Source: Deefgea salmonis (lineage in GTDB: Bacteria > Pseudomonadota > Gammaproteobacteria > Burkholderiales > Chitinibacteraceae). Taken from it: 64,000 bases of DNA. Every line of letters begins with the position of its first letter. Position 1 is the first letter of the stretch. Both the position numbers and the translations under genes were made by a program. The stretch spans positions 1-64,000 of the forward strand of contig NZ_JAJAWG010000011.1 in assembly GCF_020531905.1 (NCBI RefSeq), in the 5' to 3' direction. This document shows, one piece after another, positions 23,487 to 32,021 of the stretch. Under the pieces are notes generated by a model. The model was not told the DNA's origin. It was given only the letters and a program-made list of their open reading frames with translations, and did not search any database.

Positions 23487-26177
23487 TTAACAGACTAATG
23501 CGGTTTGGCAAAGCCGAGTTAACTCAGGGATACAAGATCCACACACGCTGCCGCAACCGAGTTTGGCTTTCAATTGCGCGACGTCAGCCCCCTGAGTGAC
23601 TTCAGCCAGAATTCGCGATTCGCGGACATACAGGCACTGACAAATCACGCGATCATTTGCCACGGCTTGGCCTGGCGTAAACACGCGGATGCGGGGCCCG
23701 GTCCAGACCAAGCCAAGCTGGGCAATCAGCGCGGCGCTGCCGGCAATATCGCCCGCCAGTACAAACCCTCGCAATACCGCGTCATCCGACCAAGCGACGC
23801 GCTTGATGACGCCACGTTTGGCATCTTGATATTGCAGCACATTGGCGCTGGGCTGCAGTTGCAGCGCAGTAAATAGCCGTTCCAACCAGCCTTCGGGTGC
23901 CGCCATATCGGCGACGCGCAGCACCAGCAGCGGATTTTCTCGGCCTTGCAAACTCACGCTGGCGTAAGCGCAGGCTTGCAATAAGGGCTGCACGATGGCG
24001 TGTAAGGCGAGAATATCGCCACCAGCAACATCTTCCACCGACATTGCCGCGACCAGCCGCCAAGGTAGCTCGGCTTTTTCTACGCGAACAGCGGCGTGTT
24101 TTAGCTCGGGTTGCGCGGATTTAGCGTCCACCGCACTGCTACAGACCTCATTAATCCCGCCACTATTTAAAAATTGCCCATTCCAATGCATCGCGGCAAA
24201 CACCGTGCCCGAGGCAACCGAATCGGCGATGTCCAAAGGCAAAATCAAGCTGCCGCGTTTGCTACTCACTTTGAGCAAATCACCGGCTTTGAGACTGCGG
24301 CGCTCAGCATCGAGCGGATGCATCGTTAATGCCGGTTCGGCGCTGTGCTCAAACAGGGCCGGTACACGACCGGTGCGGCTCATGCCATGCCATTGATCGC
24401 GCAAACGGCCGGTAATTAAATGAAATGGAAAACGCGAATTGGTCGCCTCAGCAACTGGTAAATATTGCACCGCATGAAAATGCGCTTTGCCATCGTGAGT
24501 GGCAAACACACCGTCGGTATAACGCCGCGCTTGGCCGTGTGACGCGTCAGCGGGGAACGGCCATTGCTGCGGACTTGTCGCCAGTTGGGCATAACTGAGT
24601 CCGCTAATATCTAAATCACGACCCTGTGTTAATAAGCGATGTTCATTAAAGATCATTTCGGTATCGACATACGGAAACAGCGTCGGTTTATCGGGCCGCA
24701 AGCGCGCTTCAATCCGCTGTGCAACCGCAACGGCAATTTCCCAATCGGCCTTGGCTTCACCGGGCGCAGCAACGGCGGCGTTCACGCGTGAAATCCGTCG
24801 TTCCGAATTGGTCACGGTGCCGGATTTTTCGCCCCAACTGCTTGCGGGCAAGACCACATCGGCAAAAGCAACGGTGTCGGTATTGATAAAAGCGTCTTGT
24901 ACAACAACCAGCTCGGCAGCTCCCAAGGCCAAACGCACATGGGCAAGATTGGGTAAGGAATGCGCCGGATTGCTGCAAACGATCCAAATCGCTTTAATCT
25001 TGCCCGCTTTAATCGCGTCAAACATCGCAATCGCCGGCAGGCCCGGTTGAGCGGAAACTGAATCGACGCCCCATAGCGCGGCGACTTCGGCGCGGTGTTC
25101 GGCATTCGCAATGTCACGGTGCGCGGCCAGCATCGTCGCCATGCCACCGACTTCACGCCCGCCCATCGCATTGGGTTGGCCAGTCAAAGAGAAAGGCCCC
25201 GCGCCGGGTTTACCAATTTGGCCGGTGGCCAGATGCAGATTAATCAGCGCCAGATTTTTGTCCGTGCCATGACTGGATTGATTGAGGCCCATGCAATACA
25301 AAGACAGCGCCGCTGGGCTAGCGCCAAACCATTCAGCGGCAAGCCGCAAGTCTTCTTCTAAAATACCGCAAATTTCGGCGACCATTTTCGGGGTGTAATC
25401 GCGCACCATGGTTTTCAGTTCGGCAAAACCGGTGGTATGCGCGGCGATAAATTGCGGATCGGCCAGCCCTTCCCATAGCAAGTGATGCAACATGCCATTG
25501 AATAGCGCAACGTCAGTGCCGGGTTGAATTTGTAAATGCAGGTCCGCCATTACGGCGGTATCGGTGCGGCGCGGATCGATCACAATCCATTTCACCGCTG
25601 GATTGGCGGCTTTGGCCGCCGCCAATCGACGAAACAACACCGGATGCGCATACGCCATATTGCTACCGGCAAACAGCACCGTGTGTGCTGCTTCCAAATC
25701 GTCGTAACACGTCGGCGGGCCGTCAGCGCCGAGCGCCATTTTGTAGCCCGTCACTGCGCTCGACATACACAGCCGCGAATTGGTATCGATATTGTTGGTG
25801 CCCACCAAACCCTTCGCCAGCTTATTAAAGACGTAATAATCCTCGGTCAGCAATTGCCCTGAGACGTAGAATGCAACGGCGTCAGGGCCGTGTTGTTCGA
25901 TGATGTCGGCAAAGCGCTCGGCGACAGAATCCAGCGCCATCGCCCAATCGACACGTTCACGCAGCGCATCACGCGTCAAACGCAGCTCGGGGTACAGCGC
26001 GCGATTGGTGAGGCTGGCCGCGCTTTGGGCCAGTGACAAGCCCTTAGTACACAGCTGCCCCCAATTCGCAGGATGCGCAGGATCGCCTTGCACGCCGGTG
26101 ATTTGATCCGCCGTCGATTCAATCAAAACCCCACAGCCCACGCCGCAGTAACAACAGGTCGATCGCGTTATGGCCAT
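23487..26177 (-). CDS. nasC: Assimilatory nitrate reductase catalytic subunit (Mo-bisMGD) with C-terminal BFD-like domain
   Basis: 896 residues, cytoplasmic, reducing nitrate to nitrite. The N-terminal [4Fe-4S] site is CCYCGVGC plus the Cys in QLCTKG. The DMSO-reductase fold follows, with MGLNQSSHGTDKN, GQPNAMGGREVGG and the C-terminal molydopterin-dinucleotide domain FHLITGRLRDQWHGMSRTG. The last 60 residues (VICQCLYVRESRI...LGCGSVCGSCIPEL) are a BFD-like [2Fe-2S] domain, as in Klebsiella NasA. Last gene of the narK-nirB-nirD-nasC operon. Confidence 0.95.
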   Translation of the reverse strand: MAITRSTCCYCGVGCGVLIESTADQITGVQGDPAHPANWGQLCTKGLSLAQSAASLTNRALYPELRLTRDALRERVDWAMALDSVAERFADIIEQHGPDAVAFYVSGQLLTEDYYVFNKLAKGLVGTNNIDTNSRLCMSSAVTGYKMALGADGPPTCYDDLEAAHTVLFAGSNMAYAHPVLFRRLAAAKAANPAVKWIVIDPRRTDTAVMADLHLQIQPGTDVALFNGMLHHLLWEGLADPQFIAAHTTGFAELKTMVRDYTPKMVAEICGILEEDLRLAAEWFGASPAALSLYCMGLNQSSHGTDKNLALINLHLATGQIGKPGAGPFSLTGQPNAMGGREVGGMATMLAAHRDIANAEHRAEVAALWGVDSVSAQPGLPAIAMFDAIKAGKIKAIWIVCSNPAHSLPNLAHVRLALGAAELVVVQDAFINTDTVAFADVVLPASSWGEKSGTVTNSERRISRVNAAVAAPGEAKADWEIAVAVAQRIEARLRPDKPTLFPYVDTEMIFNEHRLLTQGRDLDISGLSYAQLATSPQQWPFPADASHGQARRYTDGVFATHDGKAHFHAVQYLPVAEATNSRFPFHLITGRLRDQWHGMSRTGRVPALFEHSAEPALTMHPLDAERRSLKAGDLLKVSSKRGSLILPLDIADSVASGTVFAAMHWNGQFLNSGGINEVCSSAVDAKSAQPELKHAAVRVEKAELPWRLVAAMSVEDVAGGDILALHAIVQPLLQACAYASVSLQGRENPLLVLRVADMAAPEGWLERLFTALQLQPSANVLQYQDAKRGVIKRVAWSDDAVLRGFVLAGDIAGSAALIAQLGLVWTGPRIRVFTPGQAVANDRVICQCLYVRESRILAEVTQGADVAQLKAKLGCGSVCGSCIPELTRLCQTALVC

Positions 26178-26212
26178 GGTTTTACTCCTTGATCATCATG
26201 GATTAAACAACA

Positions 26213-26275
26213 TACCTATACCATCTATTGAGCTGTAGCCATTGCTAAACAAAGGCTACATCAATATACCCATCA
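26213..26275. repeat. Dispersed palindrome family, copy B
   Basis: The right arm ggctacatcaatatacccat (26254-26273) is mirrored by a less exact left arm ending tattgagctgtagcc (26226-26240). The nirD stop (26273-26275) lies at the outer edge, so in the nirD direction the DNA reads TGATGGGTATATTGATGTAGCC. That is almost the same as copy A at the nth stop. Confidence 0.65.
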
Positions 26276-26596
26276 AAGAGACAAAAACACCTGCCCCTCT
26301 TCGAGCTTGCTCGGAAAGCGCCGTGCACAGCCTTGATCGGGCGCACGCGCTTGGCCGGTTTTTAAATCGATATTCCAGCTATGCAGTGGGCAAGTGACTG
26401 ATTCGCCGTGCACGATGCCTTGCGACAGCGGCCCGCCTTTGTGCGGACAATGATCGAGCAGCGCAAACACCGTATCGTTCGCAGTACGAAACACCGCGAT
26501 ATTGCCGCTAGGATGCTCGACGACGCGGCTACCGAGCATAGGGATTTCGTCGATATGGCAAACAGAAATCCAGGTTGGATTGGCTTTCATATTCAT
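26273..26596 (-). CDS. nirD: Nitrite reductase (NADH) small subunit, Rieske-like
   Basis: 107 residues from the ATG at 26596, preceded by AAGGA at the right distance; upstream in-frame starts run into a repeat and are rejected. The Rieske [2Fe-2S] ligands are all present in LLDHCPHKGGPLSQG and CPLHSWNID. It assists NirB in reducing nitrite to ammonia in the cytoplasm. It lies between nirB and nasC, with palindromic repeats on both sides. Confidence 0.95.
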   Translation of the reverse strand: MNMKANPTWISVCHIDEIPMLGSRVVEHPSGNIAVFRTANDTVFALLDHCPHKGGPLSQGIVHGESVTCPLHSWNIDLKTGQARAPDQGCARRFPSKLEEGQVFLSL

Positions 26597-26620
26597 TTTG
26601 TGGTCCTTGTTTAAAACAAA

Positions 26621-26757
26621 CCTTTCGACGCAGAGGCGCAAAGGCGCGGAGAAAACCTTAAAACGTAAATTAATTAAGTCATTAACTCAGTCGTTAAACC
26701 TTATTTCTACTGGTTTTTTCCTCTGCGTCTCCGCGCCTCTGCGTCGGGTTTTAATGG
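26621..26757. repeat. CTCTGCGTCTCTG-type inverted repeat, copy 2
   Basis: The left arm cgacgcagaggcgc...gcgcggagaaaa (26626-26654) and right arm ctctgcgtctccgcgcctctgcgtcg (26720-26745) form a long inverted repeat around an AT-rich centre. The right end gggttttaatg is shared with copy 1 (5860-5957). It fills the spacer between nirB and nirD. Confidence 0.75.
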
Positions 26758-26760
26758 TTT

Positions 26761-29193
26761 TTACGCAATCACCTTAATCGGTATGAATTCCCGTTTCGCT
26801 TTGCCGGCAATGCGTTCCGCCCATGGGTCGCGTAGGCCGTCCAGTGAGTACAGCAATCGCTCAAATAAGGCTTGGCGATTGGCGGCGTCCTCGACGACTT
26901 TGGCTTTGACATAATCAAGGCCAACGCGGGCGATGTAGTGCACGGTGCGATCGAGGTAGTAGGCTTCTTCACGGTACAGTTGCAAAAATGCGCCGCTGTA
27001 TTCCTTCACTTCGTCAGCAGTTTTCACTTTGCAGAAAAACTGTGCCACTTCGGTTTTGATGCCACCGTTGCCGCCGACATACAGCTCCCAACCGCTTTCC
27101 ACCGCGATCACGCCAACGTCTTTAATCCCGCTTTCGGCGCAGTTTCTTGGGCAGCCGCTGACCGCCAATTTGACCTTGTGCGGCGACCACATATTGGCGA
27201 GCATGGTTTCGAGGTCAATCCCCATTTGCGTGCTGTTTTGCGTGCCAAAACGGCAGAACTCACTGCCTACGCAGGTTTTGACGGTACGGATTGACTTGCC
27301 GTAAGCGTGGCCCGATTGCATGCCCAAATCGGCCCAGACATTGACGAGGTCTTCTTTTTTAATCCCCAATAAATCGATGCGTTGCCCGCCGGTGACTTTG
27401 AGCAGCGGCACGGCGTATTTGTCGGCGACATCGGCGATGCGGCGCAGCTCGGACGCATTGGTGACGCCGCCTTTCATTTGCGGAATCACCGAAAAGGTGC
27501 CGTCTTTTTGAATATTGGCGTGGACGCGTTCATTCACAAAACGGCTTTGTGGATCGTCGACCGACTCATGCGGCCACGTCGAAAGTAAGTAGTAATTGAC
27601 CGCTGGGCGACATGTGGCGCAGCCGTTTGGCGTGCGCCAATCCATGAATTCGTACACCTGAGCATGATTGAGCAAATGGTGCTGCTTGATCGATTGCCGC
27701 ACTTGCGCGTGGGTATGGTCGGTACAGCCACAAACTGCTTTGGTTTTAGGCGTTTCTTGAAAATGCGTGCCCAAGGTATTCATCAGAATTTGTTCGACTA
27801 AGCCGGTACAAGAACCACATGAGCTGGCCGCTTTGGTGTGTTTTTTAACATCGTCGACCGTGAACAGCCCTTGCTCATTAATGGCTTTGACAATGGTGCC
27901 TTTGCAAACGCCATTACAGCCGCACACTTCGTCTTTGTCTTGCATCCCACTAACACGACTTTGCCCTGCGACGCCGGCGTCTCCGACACTGCTCTCACCA
28001 AACATCAGGTGATCGCGTAGATCGCTGATATTGCGCCCGTCGCGTAATAGCTTGAAATACCACGCGGCATCCAGCGTGTCGCCATACAGGCAAGCGCCAA
28101 TCAGTTTGTCGTCTTTGATGACCAGTTTTTTGTATACGCCGCCAGCGGGATCAGACAACACGATTTCTTCTGCCTCGTCGCTGCCCATAAAATCACCGGC
28201 CGAAAATAAATCGATGCCGGTGACTTTCAATTTGGTCGAGAGTATCGAGCCTTGATATTGGCCATAGCCCATCAGCGCCAAATGATTAGCGGCCACTTTG
28301 GCCATTTCAAACAGCGGTGCGACCAAGCCATAGGCAGTACCACGGTGATTGACGCATTCGCCAACCGCATAAATCCGTGGGTCGTAGGTTTGCAGGGCAT
28401 CGCTAACGACAATGCCGTTTTTACAATGCAAACCAGCGGCAAGCGCCAATTGGGTATTAGGCCGAATACCCACCGCCATGACCACCAAATCCGTCGCAAT
28501 TTCAGTACCATCGCTAAATCGAACTCCGCACACATCGCCCGCAGCATTGCCGATAATCGCGGCCGTTGATTGCCCGAGCAAAAATGTCAGACCCCGTTCG
28601 CGAAGTGATTTTTCAAGTAGTTTGCCTGCGGCCACGTCTAACTGACGATCAAGCAACCAATGCCCGAGATGGACCACGGTGACCGCCATACCGCGTAACA
28701 TCAGGCCATTGGCGGCTTCTAATCCCAGTAAGCCACCACCAATAACGACGGCGGTTTGCTTGGTTGTTGCCGCATGAATCATCGTATCGGTATCGTAAAT
28801 ATCTCGATAACTCAATACACCGTTTAAATCCTTTCCGGGAATAGGCAACATCACTGGCGTCGAGCCGGTTGCCAGCAATAATCGATCGTACGGCGTTTCG
28901 CTGCCGTCATCCGCAACCACAACTCGGCGAATCCGATCAATCTGGGTAATGGCTTTGCCCATATGCAAAGTAATATGGTTTTCAGCATACCAATCGACGG
29001 TATTGAGCACGATTTGGTCAAATGTTTGCTCGCCAGCGAGTACCGGGCTAAGCAAAATACGGTTGTAATTTGGATGGGGTTCAGCACCAAAAACGGTGAT
29101 GTCGTAATGATGTGGGGCCAATAGCAGCAATTCTTCTACAGTGCGGATACCGGCCATGCCGTTTCCAATCACAATCAATTTAGGTTTCGACAT
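26761..29193 (-). CDS. nirB: Nitrite reductase (NADH) large subunit
   Basis: 810 residues, an assimilatory enzyme reducing nitrite to ammonia with six electrons from NAD(P)H. The N-terminal flavoprotein has the FAD GNGMAGIRTVEEL motif at the start and the NAD motif VVIGGGLLGLEAANGL in the 145-165 region. Two BFD-like [2Fe-2S] segments follow (CGCNGVCKGTI and CGCTDHTHAQVRQ). The siroheme/[4Fe-4S] domain carries CVGSEFCRFG and SGCPRNCAESGIKD. Translated from the same transcript as narK; the gap is occupied by palindrome copy C. Confidence 0.97.
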   Translation of the reverse strand: MSKPKLIVIGNGMAGIRTVEELLLLAPHHYDITVFGAEPHPNYNRILLSPVLAGEQTFDQIVLNTVDWYAENHITLHMGKAITQIDRIRRVVVADDGSETPYDRLLLATGSTPVMLPIPGKDLNGVLSYRDIYDTDTMIHAATTKQTAVVIGGGLLGLEAANGLMLRGMAVTVVHLGHWLLDRQLDVAAGKLLEKSLRERGLTFLLGQSTAAIIGNAAGDVCGVRFSDGTEIATDLVVMAVGIRPNTQLALAAGLHCKNGIVVSDALQTYDPRIYAVGECVNHRGTAYGLVAPLFEMAKVAANHLALMGYGQYQGSILSTKLKVTGIDLFSAGDFMGSDEAEEIVLSDPAGGVYKKLVIKDDKLIGACLYGDTLDAAWYFKLLRDGRNISDLRDHLMFGESSVGDAGVAGQSRVSGMQDKDEVCGCNGVCKGTIVKAINEQGLFTVDDVKKHTKAASSCGSCTGLVEQILMNTLGTHFQETPKTKAVCGCTDHTHAQVRQSIKQHHLLNHAQVYEFMDWRTPNGCATCRPAVNYYLLSTWPHESVDDPQSRFVNERVHANIQKDGTFSVIPQMKGGVTNASELRRIADVADKYAVPLLKVTGGQRIDLLGIKKEDLVNVWADLGMQSGHAYGKSIRTVKTCVGSEFCRFGTQNSTQMGIDLETMLANMWSPHKVKLAVSGCPRNCAESGIKDVGVIAVESGWELYVGGNGGIKTEVAQFFCKVKTADEVKEYSGAFLQLYREEAYYLDRTVHYIARVGLDYVKAKVVEDAANRQALFERLLYSLDGLRDPWAERIAGKAKREFIPIKVIA

Positions 29194-29218
29194 GGTCGGG
29201 ATCTCTTCAGGTTGATAT

Positions 29219-29269
29219 TAGGTATTGATCTACATGCGTTTAGATAAAAAGACTTCAAAGCAATACCTA
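29219..29269. repeat. Dispersed palindrome family, copy C
   Basis: taggtattg (29219-29227) and caataccta (29261-29269) are perfect 9-bp outer arms. The element begins 4 nt after the narK stop. It also contains the tctacatg/ctacatg core typical of the family. Confidence 0.5.
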
Positions 29270-29273
29270 GGGA

Positions 29274-30476
29274 TTAAATCCTTGCCTGTGCTAAACCCAT
29301 GCTGCTGCGCCAACGGACTTTGACTTCTGATAAGCCATACCAAGCGCCTAAAGCCAATACAGAAAACAACCATAAACCCAAGGCATAACTGCCCGTGCCT
29401 TGCTTCACCACCCCTAAGCCAGCAGCCAAGAAAAATCCCCCAACACCACCGGCCATACCAATTAAGCCCGTCATCACGCCTAAATCCTGATTAAAGCGCT
29501 GTGGCACCAATTGAAATACCGCCCCATTGCCCGCGCCCAAACACAGCATCGCAGCAATAAATAAGCTTAATGCGACCGTAGAGCCACCCCATCCCAAGCC
29601 AACCAGTCCAATCAATATGCTGCAAGCGATATAAACCATTAACAAGGTGCGTGTACCACCGATCCGATCGGCAATCACGCCGCCCAGGGGCCGCATCACC
29701 GAACCGGCTAAAACGCAGGCGGCGGTATACCAACCGGCAACTTGCGGCGTGAAATTAAATTGATCATGAAAGTAACCGGGTAAGGCGCTAGCAAAACCGG
29801 CAAATCCCCCGAAAGTGATGGCATAAAAGCCCATAAACAACCACGCATCACGCTGGGCAAGAACCTCAATATACGACTGCCATTTCTTTGGGGTCGCGGC
29901 CCCTGGCGCGTCTTTGGCCATCATGCAATACAAGCAAAATACGAGGATTAAAGGAATCAGCATCACGCCAAACACATTGGTCCACCCCACTGCCAGCGCC
30001 AACATTGGCGCGAACAAAGCCGCTAAAACCGTGCCTGAATTACCCGCCCCCGCAATGCCCATCGCAGTACCTTGATGCTCAGGCGGATACCACCGTGAAG
30101 CCAGTGGTAGAGCCACCGCAAAAGCCGCACCGGCAAAACCTAGAAACAGTCCAAGCAACAAAGCTTCATTCAAGCTGTGGATGCCCAAACGCCAAGCAGC
30201 CAACATCGCCAGCATGACGATAACTTGGGCAATCAGCCCGGTACGTTTTGGGCCAATTTGATCGACTAAGATCCCCAAAACTAGACGCAGCAAAGCGCCA
30301 GCTAAAATGGGGGTTGCAACGACTAAACCCCGTTCTTGCGTGGTTAAATTCAGTGCCGTCGCGATTTGAATTTGCAGCGGCCCCAATAAATACCAAACCA
30401 TAAAACTTAGATCAAAATAAAGAAAGGCCGCCAATAACGTCGGCGTATGCCCTGCACGCCAAAAATTGCTTTTCAT
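29274..30476 (-). CDS. narK: Nitrate/nitrite transporter, NarK/NasA family (MFS)
   Basis: 400 residues with 12 predicted membrane helices. The nitrate-porter signatures are GFAGAAFAVALPLASRWYPPEHQGTAMGIAGAGNSG (first half) and GMAGGVGGFFL (second half). Two helix-5/helix-11 glycine-rich strips typical of nitrate/nitrite porters can be seen. As first gene of an assimilation operon it most likely imports nitrate. Its ATG follows a GAGGA site and a 106-nt leader with ANTAR-type hairpins and a sigma-54 promoter. Confidence 0.94.
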   Translation of the reverse strand: MKSNFWRAGHTPTLLAAFLYFDLSFMVWYLLGPLQIQIATALNLTTQERGLVVATPILAGALLRLVLGILVDQIGPKRTGLIAQVIVMLAMLAAWRLGIHSLNEALLLGLFLGFAGAAFAVALPLASRWYPPEHQGTAMGIAGAGNSGTVLAALFAPMLALAVGWTNVFGVMLIPLILVFCLYCMMAKDAPGAATPKKWQSYIEVLAQRDAWLFMGFYAITFGGFAGFASALPGYFHDQFNFTPQVAGWYTAACVLAGSVMRPLGGVIADRIGGTRTLLMVYIACSILIGLVGLGWGGSTVALSLFIAAMLCLGAGNGAVFQLVPQRFNQDLGVMTGLIGMAGGVGGFFLAAGLGVVKQGTGSYALGLWLFSVLALGAWYGLSEVKVRWRSSMGLAQARI

Positions 30477-30508
30477 GATGTTGTCCTCGCAGCGTTCTAT
30501 CGTTCACT

Positions 30509-30582
30509 AGCACCCCAAAGGAGCACTACACTTTGCAAGGCCATCGTTGGCCCCAAGCTCTAACACGTCGTTGTATTAGGTG
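30509..30582 (-). ncRNA. ANTAR-responsive leader with two hexaloop hairpins, upstream of narK
   Basis: On the minus strand hairpin 1 (30560-30579) is ctaatac-AACGAC-gtgttag, and hairpin 2 (30537-30554) is ggggcc-AACGAT-ggcctt. Both hexaloops have A at position 1 and G at position 4, the pattern known for RNA bound by ANTAR antiterminators (NasR, NasT, AmiR, EutV). A third stem (30509-30527, agtgctcc-ttt-ggggtgct with wobbles) follows. I see no good U-run, so whether it terminates is unclear. The ANTAR protein encoded next door is the obvious partner. Confidence 0.8.
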
Positions 30583-30592
30583 ATTGGAAGAT

Positions 30593-30608
30593 AGCAAGGA
30601 GCATGCCA
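30593..30608 (-). promoter_or_regulatory. Sigma-54 promoter of the narK-nirBD-nasC operon
   Basis: The minus strand reads TGGCATG-CTCC-TTGCT, matching the -24/-12 consensus with GG and GC exactly 10 nt apart. The predicted start (about 30582) falls just before the first ANTAR hairpin. NtrC dependence is inferred from this promoter class. GCAC-containing motifs at 30705-30730 might be NtrC sites but are weak. Confidence 0.85.
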
Positions 30609-30778
30609 TTGCGATAAATTTAAATTTTCAGCTAGAAATCAAGCAGATATGCACTGAGCTCGGTTTTTATAAAAATAAATAGCGATTCAGTAAGCACTAA
30701 AATGCGGCACTGCAACATACAATGCACCGCAATCGATCAAGCAATGCCAAAGTGAGACACGATGTGTTTATTTCGAGA

Positions 30779-31348
30779 TTACGCGTCCATCCAGCTGGCG
30801 AGCGCTAAAACTTGCCGCGCAGCATCTGCTAACTTAATCCCTTGTTTCATCGCCTGATTGCGTAAAGCGACAAACGCTTGTTGTTCGCTCATATGCTGTT
30901 TATCCATTAATAAACCTTTCGCTCGATCAATGATTTTTCGTTCAAGCAATTGGCATTGAGCTTGCTGAAGTTGCGCTTGCCAGTGGCGCTTTTCTTCAAA
31001 GCGCAGCGAGCCAAGCAATAACTCTGCAGCTAAACGCTCGGCTCGCCAATCATTAAGCACATACGCACTCACCCCAAGCGAGAGCGCCATACGAATTAAT
31101 TCACGTTCATTGCTGGTAGAAAATAGCAGTATGGGTTTGGGCGTTAAATGCAGTTGCTCTAACGAACTAAACAGTGCTGCAGAGAGCGTTAGCGAACGAA
31201 TTAATAAAAAATCGGGCTGCTCACGCGCAAATATCGCAGGCAAAGAATGGGCGGTTGCGCGCTCTGCAACCCATTGATAGGCTGCAGGGAGTATCAGCCA
31301 ATCTGCGTCTGCGGCAACACCGTCATCGATATAAAGCACTTTTAACAT
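30779..31348 (-). CDS. nasT: ANTAR-domain antitermination regulator, NasT-like
   Basis: 189 residues. The C-terminal ANTAR domain (about 132-186) is clear: LLERKIIDRAKGLLMDKQHMSEQQAFVALRNQAM followed by a basic helix, preceded by a coiled-coil linker. The N-terminal 120 residues resemble a receiver (VLYIDDG, then LLFSTS). However, the strand that should carry the phospho-acceptor reads PDFLLIRS, with no Asp at the usual place. It likely binds the narK leader and allows transcription into the operon when nitrate is present. No nasS or NIT-domain sensor gene is adjacent. It has its own sigma-54 promoter. Confidence 0.85.
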   Translation of the reverse strand: MLKVLYIDDGVAADADWLILPAAYQWVAERATAHSLPAIFAREQPDFLLIRSLTLSAALFSSLEQLHLTPKPILLFSTSNERELIRMALSLGVSAYVLNDWRAERLAAELLLGSLRFEEKRHWQAQLQQAQCQLLERKIIDRAKGLLMDKQHMSEQQAFVALRNQAMKQGIKLADAARQVLALASWMDA

Positions 31349-31386
31349 GATCTAAGCCCATCAATACACTGCAATGCGGTGATTCC

Positions 31387-31402
31387 AGCAAAATGCATGC
31401 CA
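31387..31402 (-). promoter_or_regulatory. Sigma-54 promoter of the ANTAR regulator gene
   Basis: The minus strand reads TGGCATG-CATT-TTGCT, GG-N10-GC, with the same -24 half as the narK promoter. The predicted start near 31376 leaves a leader of about 28 nt before the ATG at 31348. Confidence 0.8.
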
Positions 31403-31520
31403 TCGAGCGATTAGATTACATCGACGGCAAATCAGGGCTCGAAATCAACGGCGATATCGATTAAGTCGAGCACACTTAAAATACTCATCAAAAAACAACG
31501 TTCGGCGGTCCTCAAACGAA

Positions 31521-31545
31521 AAAAAACCCGCATTAGCGGGTTTTT
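31521..31545 (-). terminator. Terminator of the rpsP-rimM-trmD-rplS operon
   Basis: aaaaaacccg-catta-gcgggttttt is a symmetric GC stem flanked by A- and T-runs, so it works on the minus strand after rplS and could work on the plus strand as well. Confidence 0.92.
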
Positions 31546-31595
31546 GCTGCGCTACGCTGGGTAGCTTGCACTGTTGAGTCGTTGTGAAAAAGCGA

Positions 31596-31976
31596 TTACG
31601 CCTTAGCAGCAACCACTTTACGTGCTGGCAATTTTTCCTTAATACGTGCAGATTTACCTGAACGATCACGGAGGTAATACAATTTAGCGCGACGAACATC
31701 ACCACGACGCTTAACTTCAATTGAAGCTACGAGTGGAGAGTAAGTTTGGAATGTGCGTTCAACGCCCATACCAGAAGAAATCTTACGCACGATAAAGGCG
31801 CTGTTCAGACCACGGTTACGTTTAGCAATAACAATGCCTTCGTAAGCCTGTAGACGTTCACGAGTACCCTCTTTCACTTTTACGCTAACGATAACGGTAT
31901 CGCCAGGTGCAAAATCAGGGATTGCTTTGTTCAAGCGAGCAACTTCTTCTTGCTCAAGAATTTGTAACAAATTCAT
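31596..31976 (-). CDS. rplS: 50S ribosomal protein L19
   Basis: 126 residues, a protein at the 30S-50S interface. Typical blocks are [42 protein letters not shown] and [25 protein letters not shown]. Last gene of the rpsP-rimM-trmD-rplS operon, the standard order, and followed by a strong terminator. Confidence 0.98.
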   Translation of the reverse strand: MNLLQILEQEEVARLNKAIPDFAPGDTVIVSVKVKEGTRERLQAYEGIVIAKRNRGLNSAFIVRKISSGMGVERTFQTYSPLVASIEVKRRGDVRRAKLYYLRDRSGKSARIKEKLPARKVVAAKA

Positions 31977-32021
31977 TTGGATACTACTCCGTATGTGAAA
32001 CCGTACCTTCCACTCAAAGGT

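Larger units (their letters stand above)
30477..30778. other. Regulatory intergenic region nasT-narK
   Basis: 302 bp without a gene. It contains the narK leader (30477-30582), the sigma-54 promoter (30593-30608) and an AT-rich segment (30609-30700) suitable for an upstream activator and looping. A tgcgg...ccgca inverted repeat with GCAC motifs lies near 30704-30731, before the regulator gene's stop. Confidence 0.7.

Noticed and set aside
30704-30731. NtrC binding site upstream of the narK promoter
   Set aside because: GCAC motifs are present but the spacing and symmetry do not match the GCAC-N5-GTGC type well enough to annotate.
31393-31464. 23-codon plus-strand ORF (MHAIERLDYIDGKSG...)
   Set aside because: It overlaps the sigma-54 promoter of the ANTAR gene and has no SD; too short to support.
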